Shown here one piece after another: positions 16,801-24,182 of a stretch of DNA of 26,761 bases. Source of the DNA: CAYMUR01 sp964393615 (GTDB taxonomy: Bacteria; Planctomycetota; Planctomycetia; Pirellulales; Pirellulaceae). Numbering within the stretch: position 1 is the stretch's first letter; each line of letters starts with the position of its first letter. The notes beneath the pieces were generated by a model. That model was not told the DNA's origin, made no database searches, and saw only the letters and a program-made list of their open reading frames with translations. The translations under genes and the position numbers were made by a program. The DNA is taken from positions 1 to 26,761 of the forward strand of contig CAYMUR010000072.1 in the NCBI GenBank assembly GCA_964393615.1. Direction: 5' to 3'.

Positions 16801-16881
16801 GTGTTGCCGTATGCGGACGGCGTCACGAGTGGACTGGCATGCGGCTGTCTCGGAGCGCCCACAAGTGCTTGCGTTCTGTAA
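16801..16881 (+). CDS. Possible 26-residue Cys-containing peptide
   Basis: AAGGAG at 16789-16794 stands six bases before a GTG that opens a frame of 26 codons (MLPYADGVTSGLACGCLGAP and six more residues, with Cys at 14, 16 and 24). It fills the gap between the permease and the lipoprotein gene. The strong ribosome site is the only evidence. It could be a real small protein, a leader peptide for the downstream gene or chance. Confidence 0.3.
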   Translation: MLPYADGVTSGLACGCLGAPTSACVL

Positions 16882-16997
16882 TCACTCTTCGTTGATTGGG
16901 AGCAGTTCGCTATACTTCCACACCCAGGGTCAAATCGCGTAGTTGTTCAACAACGATTGAACAGCTTGGCAGCAAACCATTGCGGTGGTGGGAATTC

Positions 16998-17891
16998 ATG
17001 CTTGTTGGGGTACGTTTATTATCTGGTGTGATTGTCAGTTTGGCATTTATTTTGGGTTGCGCTGCCTGGAAGCAACCCGTTGAGAAAGATCTCAAACTGA
17101 AGACTTCCAGGATGTCGCCCGACAGTATTGGTCTGGACTATGGTTTTATTCGGGTTCCTGCAGGCGAGATGAGTTCTGTGGAAGCCATGTGGCAGGAAAT
17201 TGACGAAACTCGTATTTCTCCGGAACGACGGCGTCTTTTATTAAAAAATGGAATTCGATGCGGTATTGTCGGTGAACAATTGCCCGACACGATTCGACAG
17301 CTGTTAGATCAACCTCGGGCAGTAGACGTTCCATCGGACGAAATTTTGTTCGAGATTGGACCTGATGGACGCAAACAGCAAGCCACTGAAAAATCGTTTC
17401 GTCGCCTACACAGTCGATCGGGCCAGCCTAGTCGTGTCGTTGCTTCCGATGTTTTGACGTTGCTTGATGTCATTGTTTATCAGCAAGGGCACTTGATCGG
17501 CCGTACTTTCCGTGACGCACAGTGTATTTTTTTGTTGAAATCATTTCCTCGAGAAGATGGGCGTGTACGGTTGGAGCTGACTCCCGAAATTCATCATGGT
17601 ACCCCACAACGAGATATCGTGGCGGATATGGGAAGATGGAGGTTTGACATGTCCAAAAAGCGCGAAATCTACGAATCTTTACGCATGGTAGCAGTGCTGT
17701 CACCCGGCGAGAGCTTGCTGGTGGCTCCGACCCCCATCGATCGTGGTCTAGGCAAAAGCTTTTTGGTTCCTCATGGAGACGTGCTGACATGGAAACGCAA
17801 AATGCTAATCGTACGGGTCTCCCAAACGCAACACGATGCTGTCTTTTCGGCCGAAGCCGGTGAGGTTCCCCCCGTACCTCGTGTACATTAG
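16998..17891 (+). CDS. Hypothetical lipoprotein, 297 aa
   Basis: The ATG at 16998 is preceded by GGTGGGA and begins directly with a lipoprotein signal peptide: basic and hydrophobic residues, then ILGC with Cys21. A TTG at 16896 would add 34 unlikely residues. The mature part is soluble and has no membrane helix. A segment GIRCGIVGEQLPDTIRQLLDQ lies at about 88-108, and a strand-rich region around RVRLELTPEIHHG lies near 190-202. I do not recognise the family. The gene follows the ABC transporter genes on the same strand by 232 bases and could be an accessory part, but it could equally be independent. Confidence 0.8.
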   Translation: MLVGVRLLSGVIVSLAFILGCAAWKQPVEKDLKLKTSRMSPDSIGLDYGFIRVPAGEMSSVEAMWQEIDETRISPERRRLLLKNGIRCGIVGEQLPDTIRQLLDQPRAVDVPSDEILFEIGPDGRKQQATEKSFRRLHSRSGQPSRVVASDVLTLLDVIVYQQGHLIGRTFRDAQCIFLLKSFPREDGRVRLELTPEIHHGTPQRDIVADMGRWRFDMSKKREIYESLRMVAVLSPGESLLVAPTPIDRGLGKSFLVPHGDVLTWKRKMLIVRVSQTQHDAVFSAEAGEVPPVPRVH

Positions 17892-17908
17892 GGATTATTT
17901 CGCAACCG

Positions 17909-17938
17909 ATTGGTCTCCTTGTCGAAACCAGTGTTTTT
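17909..17938 (+). terminator. Weak terminator-like hairpin after the lipoprotein gene
   Basis: ATTGGT (17909-17914) can pair with AACCAGT-type sequence ending at 17932, including one G-T pair, and GTTTTTT follows. The stem is only about six pairs with a twelve-base loop, so termination is uncertain. It overlaps the tandem repeat at 17928-17969, which adds a second T-tract. Confidence 0.3.
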
Positions 17939-17969
17939 TCTGCGAATGCCAGTTTTTTTCCTGCGAATG
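17928..17969 (+). repeat. Two tandem copies of a 21-nt unit with T-tracts
   Basis: Copies at 17928-17948 and 17949-17969 begin CCAGT, carry a run of six or seven T and end in TGCGAATG. They differ at two positions within the T-rich part. The repeat lies between the lipoprotein stop and kdsD, about 125 bases upstream of the latter. Confidence 0.8.
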
Positions 17970-18092
17970 ATTGCCAAGATGCCCTGAGTACCGTTGGTGC
18001 GGGTTTTGCGTTGCATTGGAGCGGAAAGCCCGTTACAATTCCGCCGCCACCTATTCCTTTTCATTCGTCTACAGGCGATCAAATCAATCGTC

Positions 18093-19229
18093 ATGGGTAT
18101 GGAAGTCCCTAATCGTTCAGCGCGCCCCAACGCATTCGAGCAAATGCGCTGGGCCCGAGAAGTCATCGCCACCGAAGGTCGAGCGGTACTGTCATTAGCC
18201 GATCGTATTGATTTTGAATTCTGTCGTGCAATGAGGCTCTTGCTAGAATGCAAAGGACGCGTCATCGTCAGTGGTATTGGTAAGGCTGGATTGATTGGGC
18301 AAAAAATCGTCGCCACGATGGCATCAACAGGAACCCTTAGCCAGTTCCTGCATCCAGCAGAAGCGGTTCACGGTGATCTGGGATGCGTGGATTCCAACGA
18401 TGTGATTTTAATACTTTCACAAAGTGGGGAAACAGATGAGATCACACGATTGTTGCCGAATTTTGCAGACATGAATGTTCCTGTCATCGCGATTACCGGC
18501 AATCCGGACAACACGCTTGCTCGCTGTGCGGACGTCACACTGAATATAGGTAAGGTTCAGGAAGCGGGTGACTTGGCATTGGCCCCCACCACCAGCACGA
18601 CCATGATGTTGGCGTTAGGCGACGCGCTAGCGCTGGTAGCCAGCCAAATGCGTCAATTTTGTGAAGAGGATTTTGCACGATTTCACCCAGGAGGAAATCT
18701 GGGTCGCCAATTGGCAAGTGTGGATGATGTCATGCGACCGCTCGACCATTGTCGTGTGGCCAATGAAAAGAATACAGTTCGCGAAGTGCTGGTTGCTGCG
18801 GGCCGCCCTGGTCGCCGCAGCGGTGCTATTCTGTTAATTAATGACCATGGCCTATTGACTGGAATGTACACTGACAGCGATTTAGTGCGATTACTAGAGG
18901 GTCAGCGAGATCAAGATCTGGATCGACCTATTGATCAGGTCATGACCCGACAACCAGTGAGTGTAAAGAGTGGCAAACGAGTTCACGAGGCAATTGCTAT
19001 TCTTGCGGAACGAAAAATCAGTGAGCTGCCCGTGGTTGACTCTGCCCAAAAACCTGTTGGCCTGATCGACATTACGGATGTGGTTGGCCTTTCGTCGTTT
19101 GACACAATCGTGCAGCAGGTAGAAAACAAAGGCGGAGATGGTTGTCAAGTTCCGGGCCAGGTTTCAGAGGTAGGTAGCCTAGGAAACAACCAGTCGGCCG
19201 TTGAGGGCTTACGCATCGCTCGCTTTTGA
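18093..19229 (+). CDS. kdsD: D-arabinose 5-phosphate isomerase, KpsF/GutQ family
   Basis: This enzyme converts ribulose 5-phosphate to arabinose 5-phosphate, the first committed step of Kdo synthesis for LPS. From the ATG at 18093 it has 378 residues (a second ATG at 18099 is equally possible; a TTG at 17994 is unlikely). An N-terminal SIS domain spans about 40-185 with the family's key residues: Lys64 (GIGKAG), Glu113 (SQSGETDE), Glu157 (KVQEAGDLALAPTTSTT) and His198 (HPGGNLGR). Two CBS domains follow at about 212-268 and 280-340. A Gly/Gln-rich tail of about 35 residues goes beyond the E. coli length of 328. The kdsC gene starts 73 bases downstream, which confirms the pathway. Confidence 0.94.
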   Translation: MGMEVPNRSARPNAFEQMRWAREVIATEGRAVLSLADRIDFEFCRAMRLLLECKGRVIVSGIGKAGLIGQKIVATMASTGTLSQFLHPAEAVHGDLGCVDSNDVILILSQSGETDEITRLLPNFADMNVPVIAITGNPDNTLARCADVTLNIGKVQEAGDLALAPTTSTTMMLALGDALALVASQMRQFCEEDFARFHPGGNLGRQLASVDDVMRPLDHCRVANEKNTVREVLVAAGRPGRRSGAILLINDHGLLTGMYTDSDLVRLLEGQRDQDLDRPIDQVMTRQPVSVKSGKRVHEAIAILAERKISELPVVDSAQKPVGLIDITDVVGLSSFDTIVQQVENKGGDGCQVPGQVSEVGSLGNNQSAVEGLRIARF

Positions 19230-19302
19230 CTTGCGGTTCCAGTTAGCCTGAGCAAACGGTTTTTCATTTTCCGGGACCAGATGACGATATGTGGGCAATA
19301 AT

Positions 19303-19833
19303 ATGAAACTCGGAACACTTTGTCAGAATATTCGTTTTGTTCTGTCCGACGTTGACGGAGTTCTAACTGATGGCGGCATTGTATTTGACAACCAGGGCAT
19401 CGAATCCAAGCGATTTTTTGTACGTGATGGTCTGGGTATCGCACTGTGGCACAGGGCCGGTTATCAATACGGCTTGTTGACCGCACGCACTTCCCACATT
19501 GTCAAAGTGCGGGCGGACGAACTAGGGATCGACATGGTACGGCAAGGTTTCGAAGACAAACTGCCAGTTGCTATTGAGATGATAGAACAGTTAGGACTGA
19601 CGGCCGAACAAGTCTGTTACATCGGAGATGATTTACCAGACTTGCCTGTGATACAACTGGTAGGTCTGGGTGTGGCCGTAGCGGATGCCAGCACCGAAGT
19701 TCGTCAAAGTGCGGACTACGTCACTAAAACGAAGGGCGGTCAAGGTGCGATTCGCGAAATCGTCGAAATGATTCTTAAGTCTCAACGCCGTTGGGATGCT
19801 TTAATTCAACGGTACACAGGGACTGAAAGCTGA
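19303..19833 (+). CDS. kdsC: 3-deoxy-D-manno-octulosonate 8-phosphate phosphatase
   Basis: KdsC removes phosphate from Kdo 8-phosphate to give Kdo. The protein has 176 residues from the ATG at 19303; a GTG at 19291 in frame would add four. The HAD motifs are all there: DVDGVLTDG with nucleophile Asp16 and Asp18, Thr60 in GLLTART, Lys86 in FEDKL and the GDDLPD acidic pair at 109-110. Length and lack of a cap domain match the tetrameric KdsC subfamily. Immediate neighbourhood with kdsD on one side and an Lpt-type gene on the other matches the enterobacterial kdsD-kdsC-lptC-lptA order. Confidence 0.95.
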   Translation: MKLGTLCQNIRFVLSDVDGVLTDGGIVFDNQGIESKRFFVRDGLGIALWHRAGYQYGLLTARTSHIVKVRADELGIDMVRQGFEDKLPVAIEMIEQLGLTAEQVCYIGDDLPDLPVIQLVGLGVAVADASTEVRQSADYVTKTKGGQGAIREIVEMILKSQRRWDALIQRYTGTES

Positions 19834-19865
19834 AATGCAGGTTGGACGAAATGATCTGAACTTCC

Positions 19866-19913
19866 GCATACAACGGTGAGAGTTGGGTTGCATGCAACGG
19901 TGAGAGTTGGGTT
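19866..19913 (+). repeat. Two tandem copies of a 24-nt unit
   Basis: Copies at 19866-19889 and 19890-19913 share GCAT, one variable base, then CAACGGTGAGAGTTGGGTT, with a single mismatch. A third, degraded copy follows (GTAACAGTGA). They lie in the 289-base gap between kdsC and the large lpt-like gene, 209 bases before its start. No other element was recognised in the gap. Confidence 0.9.
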
Positions 19914-20122
19914 ATGTGTAACAGTGAAATGTGTAGTGATGACCACTGTCTGGCAACAAACGGTTTATCTTGTGAAAGTTGGCCATACTGATTCGTTTCC
20001 CTTTTTCGGGCACTGAAAATATTCCTTTACCATGTATGATTGGCCGGTTTATATTCCGTCGAGGATCGACTGGCCTGGTTGGTTAGATTCCTTTCAGGAG
20101 TAGTTGATAGCAACCATTTCCC

Positions 20123-23100
20123 ATGAATTTGTTGGACGGTGCCATTTCGCATTTCTGGATTCGCTTTCCTTTGCCACGTAGCGTGCTCAGCTTCACCGTG
20201 GTAGTTGTGACTTACTGGGCTTATTGCCTGATGATTGTACCGTTTGTCGAACCACAAATTCAGCCGGAACAACAAGCGGACAGTAGTGTTACAGCGATGC
20301 CGACCAATGAACAACTGGTTAGTGGCGGATTAAATGATACCTGGCGACCATTGTTTGAGACTGATTCCTGGGAATTGCAGAAATCTAAAGTTTTGGAAAC
20401 ACGCCAGTTTACTCTTTTGTTTCAGGACTATAAGACGCTGGACGATGGCCGGATAAAGCTTGAACCGTGTACGGCGATTTTCCATCCCCAAGGAATTTCC
20501 AGGAAAAAGACGGGACGCGTATTCCTTTTACAAGCTCCCGAGGGTGCGCTGCTGGAGTTTGATGGGCCATTAGCCTTTCGTCGTGCTCGAGTTGGGAAAT
20601 TGGTGAGAGGCCAATTAATGGGCGCTATCTTAATCCACAGTCCAGAAAGTGAGCCTGGAGCGGAAGACAGGTTGCGCATGGAAACACAAGAAGTTTCCTT
20701 GGAGAACGATCGAATCTGGACACCACACGCGGTTACTTTCCAGTATGGCAACAGCTTTGGCACAGGTCGTGAGTTGAATATCCAGTTGCAGGTTGACGAT
20801 GCTGACCGAGACTCCGATCAACCCCTCTCTACAGTCAATAGTTTGCGTTCCTTGGAGCTTGTGCATGTTGACCGAATTCATTTGGAAGTAGCGGGAAATG
20901 CATTACCAAGTCGAGCTGGATCTTCTGCCGATTCTACTGATTCGCCAGCCACGGCAACCTCCTCGACGGAGCCGTCACAGGTTCAAGTTGAAGTCAGTTG
21001 TGAGGGGCCATTCTTGATTGACTTTCTTGATCATTCGGCCCGGTTTGAACAACAAGTCGATGTCATTCATCTTCGTCCGGATGGTGAAAGTGATCAACTG
21101 AACTGTCAAACTTTGGAAATCAAGTTGTCGCCAGCAAATTCGAGTCATTTGGACCCGAGCAAATCTTCCGTTACATCACGGCAATCCCATTTTCCCAAGT
21201 TACAGCCACAGTCCTTAATTGCATGGGGACATCCCGCCACGGTGCGTTCTCCGACAGTCGACTTTGAAGCTCACGCCAAACGAATTGTATATGATATGGT
21301 GCGTCGACGGATTCGTTTGGATGGTGGCAAAGCAATTTCCATGCGTTATGGGCGGCATGTAATGGAAGCACCGGAGACGGAGTATGAAATGCCAGTCTCC
21401 GAAGCCGTTGGTAGGTGGTGGGCGGCTGGCCCGGGTACGCTGCGTACTTTGTCGGGAAAAGACGAGATTCCACAAGTGAGTGCCAAGTGGCAGCACGAAG
21501 TCCGTTTTCGCCCCCAGAACGAATTTCATGTACTTTCGCTTGCCGGTGGGGCGACGATTGCGTTGGAATCCATGGGACAAATTCGTGCCGAAGAGATCCA
21601 TTGTTGGATGTCTCGATCAGGTCATGGGGAACAGAACGAAGGTCCACAACTGCAAGGCCCAGCGAATGCAACGGGCGAAAACCGACAGCCCGAGAAAGGG
21701 ACCGTATCGCTGGCACCTGAACGCCTGATGGCTTTGCACGATGTACAAATTGAATCACCACAGCTCGTTGGCCAGACCGAACATCTTGAAGCGTGGCTAA
21801 TTGACCGGACCCAGGAGGTGAATTCTGATTTGACCATCCTGCCGGTCAGCCGGCAAGAAGGGACGAATGAGATCACCAAAAGTGCGCTGACAAAGGAAGT
21901 GAATCACCGGTTACCGACAAACCGATCCAGTGAGCGACAGCTGCACCTCCAGGGAGACAAAATCAGTCTGGAAATTGAGCGTGGTAAAGGTGAGCCACTG
22001 ATGCGTGATGTTACTGTCGAGGGCCATGTACAAGTGGCCGAGGTTCCGTCGTCCAATGTTGTTTCTCCGCAGCCTTTATCGGTCAAAGGAAATACACTTC
22101 ACATCCATAATGCCAGTTTGCCCAATGCGGAGATCAACGTACGTGGCGCGCCGTCAGAAATACACTTCGGTGGTCTCAAGTTAGCGGGAGACCATGTTCA
22201 GTTACAAAAACAACTTAATAGGCTTGGCATCCATGGACCTGGTGCGATGACGGTACCGCTCAATCGCGATCTTGACGGAAAACCGTTGCAGAAAGCGATG
22301 GATTTGAATGTTACCTGGCAGGGCCACATGAATTTCGATGGCGCTGTCATTCATTTCGAGAATGCCATTCATGTTCAGTCGCAGAATCGTAAGATTCAGT
22401 CGAAAGGGATGGATGTTCACTTGTCGCGTCGTATTGACTTTCAGCAAAACGAACCAAACCAGCAAGTGGATATTCGCAGCGTGGAATTTATCGGCCAAAC
22501 TCGCGCGGAAAATCGCACCGTGGAATATGGTCATTTGAAGTCGATCGACATCATCCAAGCCGACAGCCTTTCGATAGATCAACAAAGCGGTAAACTATTG
22601 GCGACGGGTCCCGGGATGATCAAGTCAGTACGGTTTGGGCGTCGAGGTGGGTTTAGTGCCCCCTCCGTGCAGGGAACAGTGGGACGAGTCGATGACGTAT
22701 CGTTAATCTTTTTAAAGGTAGAATACCGGACCACCATTTCCGGTAATATTCGTGACAAAGAGTTGCATTTTGCGGACAACGTACGGACGATTTATGGACC
22801 CATACCGGATTGGTCGTCGGAATTGGATCCAGACAGCCCACAAGGTCTGGGGCGTGAAGGTGTTTTGCTGACATGTCGTCGACTGTCGCTGTATGATATG
22901 GGACAAAATAGCGCAGGACGGCGATTCATTGAATTATTTGCCACGGGTAACACGCTGGTAGAAGGCAGCACGTTTTCAGCAAGGGCTAACAAAATCACTT
23001 ATACGACGGAAAAAGATCTGTTGATTATGTCGGGGGGCCGAAGTGACGCTGAACTGTGGCACCGCCCGGCCAATAGTCAGACAAACGTCTATGTTCCGGC

Positions 23101-23179
23101 ACGTGAAATCCATTACTGGCCTCGTACCAAGAGAGTCAAAGTAATTTCTGCAGGGACACCTACCATCCGCGGATTTTAG
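20123..23179 (+). CDS. Large LptC/LptA (OstA)-like LPS transport protein, 1018 aa
   Basis: One N-terminal membrane segment at about 18-42 anchors a periplasmic part of almost 1000 residues. Residues about 75-225 resemble LptC, including TQEVSLENDRIWTPHAVTFQ near 188-207 and the G-rich turn after it. The C-terminal 150 residues carry the OstA/LptA pattern: FIELFATGNTLVEG near 935, ARANKITY, then DLLIMSGGRSDAELW. The middle is strand-rich with low-complexity linkers (Ser/Thr runs near 270-290). In Gram-negatives LptC and LptA are short separate proteins that join their beta folds into a bridge for LPS; here one chain may contain several such folds. Position after kdsD and kdsC matches lptC-lptA. 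The fusion idea is inferred from a few motifs. The start at the ATG has no close ribosome site. Confidence 0.72.
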   Translation: MNLLDGAISHFWIRFPLPRSVLSFTVVVVTYWAYCLMIVPFVEPQIQPEQQADSSVTAMPTNEQLVSGGLNDTWRPLFETDSWELQKSKVLETRQFTLLFQDYKTLDDGRIKLEPCTAIFHPQGISRKKTGRVFLLQAPEGALLEFDGPLAFRRARVGKLVRGQLMGAILIHSPESEPGAEDRLRMETQEVSLENDRIWTPHAVTFQYGNSFGTGRELNIQLQVDDADRDSDQPLSTVNSLRSLELVHVDRIHLEVAGNALPSRAGSSADSTDSPATATSSTEPSQVQVEVSCEGPFLIDFLDHSARFEQQVDVIHLRPDGESDQLNCQTLEIKLSPANSSHLDPSKSSVTSRQSHFPKLQPQSLIAWGHPATVRSPTVDFEAHAKRIVYDMVRRRIRLDGGKAISMRYGRHVMEAPETEYEMPVSEAVGRWWAAGPGTLRTLSGKDEIPQVSAKWQHEVRFRPQNEFHVLSLAGGATIALESMGQIRAEEIHCWMSRSGHGEQNEGPQLQGPANATGENRQPEKGTVSLAPERLMALHDVQIESPQLVGQTEHLEAWLIDRTQEVNSDLTILPVSRQEGTNEITKSALTKEVNHRLPTNRSSERQLHLQGDKISLEIERGKGEPLMRDVTVEGHVQVAEVPSSNVVSPQPLSVKGNTLHIHNASLPNAEINVRGAPSEIHFGGLKLAGDHVQLQKQLNRLGIHGPGAMTVPLNRDLDGKPLQKAMDLNVTWQGHMNFDGAVIHFENAIHVQSQNRKIQSKGMDVHLSRRIDFQQNEPNQQVDIRSVEFIGQTRAENRTVEYGHLKSIDIIQADSLSIDQQSGKLLATGPGMIKSVRFGRRGGFSAPSVQGTVGRVDDVSLIFLKVEYRTTISGNIRDKELHFADNVRTIYGPIPDWSSELDPDSPQGLGREGVLLTCRRLSLYDMGQNSAGRRFIELFATGNTLVEGSTFSARANKITYTTEKDLLIMSGGRSDAELWHRPANSQTNVYVPAREIHYWPRTKRVKVISAGTPTIRGF

Positions 23180-23273
23180 ACACGGTATGGTTGGTTTCAG
23201 AGACCGGAACCTCCTTCGTGGGTCGTCGAATATTTCTAACATTCTGTTTGGAAAGGGGTTAGGGCGTCAAGTG

Positions 23274-23312
23274 TTGCCACGTTCTGTGGCAAGAAGCAAC
23301 TTGCCCTATTTT
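23274..23312 (+). terminator. Terminator-like hairpin with a competing upstream stem
   Basis: GGCAAG (23288-23293) pairs with CTTGCC (23300-23305) and is followed by CTATTTTC, the layout of a short intrinsic terminator about 95 bases after the lpt-like gene stops. The same left arm, as GTGGCAA (23286-23292), pairs perfectly with TTGCCAC (23274-23280) around GTTCT. The two stems exclude each other. Confidence 0.4.
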
Positions 23313-23365
23313 CAGCTCACAGGATGAGTTTGCAGTGCCATGTCCGTCGGTGGGCCTGAAAATAG
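23306..23365. repeat. Perfect 10-bp inverted repeat enclosing 40 bases
   Basis: CTATTTTCAG (23306-23315) and CTGAAAATAG (23356-23365) are exact reverse complements. Between them a small CTCA/TGAG stem can form near 23316-23328. It directly follows the hairpins at 23274-23305, so a larger RNA fold is possible. Confidence 0.6.
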
Positions 23366-23489
23366 CGAAATCTCTTTCAAATATGATTTCCTGGAACCAT
23401 TCTTGGAGATAAAATATGGCGCTGGCCGTGATGTAAGTGCTTTTCAGAGAGGAACATGCAAAGAATGCTTGCTAGTTTATGTAAATTGC

Positions 23490-23517
23490 TTGACAAATTC
23501 GCCGTGGTGATTACTAT
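23490..23517 (+). promoter_or_regulatory. Sigma70-type promoter candidate in the 1 kb gap
   Basis: TTGACA at 23490-23495 is a perfect -35 box; TACTAT at 23512-23517 is a fair -10 box, with a 16-base spacer. Transcription would start near 23524 and run into the possible small ORF at 23709, or as a long leader to the activator gene at 24183. Confidence 0.4.
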
Positions 23518-23708
23518 AAAGCTAGTTGCTATAAAAAGTGACTTGCCGAATAATAGATCGTAGGGCATGGAAAATAGTTCCAAAAAAAAATTACCAGTTG
23601 CTTTACAACACCTGTGATTTAGATTAAACTTAAATTCGTAATGGCGGTATGGTACCGTCTAAGATACATTTAAAATCTAATAAACGTACCAAACAAAGGA
23701 GAACGCTA

Positions 23709-23900
23709 GTGGCCCGGAGGAATAGTTTGACACGCAAGTTTTCTCCGCGCGAAGATGCGCTAGTGGGTACGTGCAGTAGCCCGTATGATGGTTGCCAATA
23801 TAAGAAAAGTGATGGCGCCAGTTCTCGTTTTTGTTCCAGAACATCTTTAACGTATGCAGTATGTAGTTCTTCCTGCAGAAATCGTTTCTTCTTTTTTTAA
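23709..23900 (+). CDS. Possible small basic Cys-containing protein, 63 aa
   Basis: AAAGGAG at 23695-23701 and a 7-base spacer precede GTG at 23709. The product starts MARRNSLTRKFSPRED and has five Cys (22, 29, 42, 52, 56), many Ser and Arg, and ends in four Phe encoded by a T-tract. A promoter candidate lies about 190 bases upstream. Against it: no recognisable fold and a poor C-terminus that reads like a terminator. The upstream ATG at 23649 in the same frame lacks a ribosome site. Confidence 0.3.
   Translation: MARRNSLTRKFSPREDALVGTCSSPYDGCQYKKSDGASSRFCSRTSLTYAVCSSSCRNRFFFF
23855..23898 (+). terminator. Weak hairpin followed by a long T-rich tract
   Basis: TGCAG (23855-23859) pairs with CTGCA (23873-23877), then T-rich sequence runs to 23898 with a final stretch of seven T. 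The stem is short. If real, it would end a transcript from the promoter near 23490. Confidence 0.25.
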
Positions 23901-24109
23901 GACTTTTATTCATATAAATACAAATAAAACGTAACGCCATATTATTAAAAAACTTTAATTGTTGTTTTAAATGTATTTAACAAGACCAATTATTAACACG
24001 AAAATGAGTGTTGCTGACAGTAAGAAGTATGACTGGCAGCAAGTGATGCAACATAAACTGATCGATTGTTTGTGAAGACTAGGTTGCCCGCGATGGGTAA
24101 CTGGTCCGA

Positions 24110-24147
24110 AGTCTTTGACTTTGTAAACAGTCTTTGACTTTGTAAAC
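24110..24147 (+). repeat. Two perfect tandem copies of a 19-nt unit before the first activator gene
   Basis: AGTCTTTGACTTTGTAAAC is repeated exactly at 24110-24128 and 24129-24147. The second copy ends 35 bases before the ATG at 24183. Each copy contains TTGACT, but no -10 box at a suitable distance was found. Spacing of about two helical turns places both copies on the same DNA face, which suits a regulator binding site. Confidence 0.9.
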
Positions 24148-24182
24148 AATCTAAAAGGATCGCTACTGAAAGAACGCGAACG

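Larger units (their letters stand above)
23180..24182. other. 1 kb AT-rich region upstream of the activator genes
   Basis: No convincing large gene is present on either strand. The left third has overlapping hairpins (23274-23365). The middle has a sigma70-like promoter (23490-23517) and a possible 63-residue ORF (23709-23900). Bases about 23880-24000 are extremely AT-rich, and a 19-nt tandem repeat (24110-24147) lies just before the first activator gene. A short hairpin TTGCCC/GGGTAA is at 24084-24100. Composition and density of repeats differ from the rest of the window. Confidence 0.7.

Noticed and set aside
21171..21761. Minus-strand open frame of 196 codons inside the lpt-like gene
   Set aside because: It is a shadow of the coding strand; composition is irregular and no domain is visible.
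24034..24050. Sigma54 promoter-like TGGCAG...TGCA before the first activator
   Set aside because: The GG and GC elements are separated by 11 bases instead of the required 10, and the -12 element lacks the TT.
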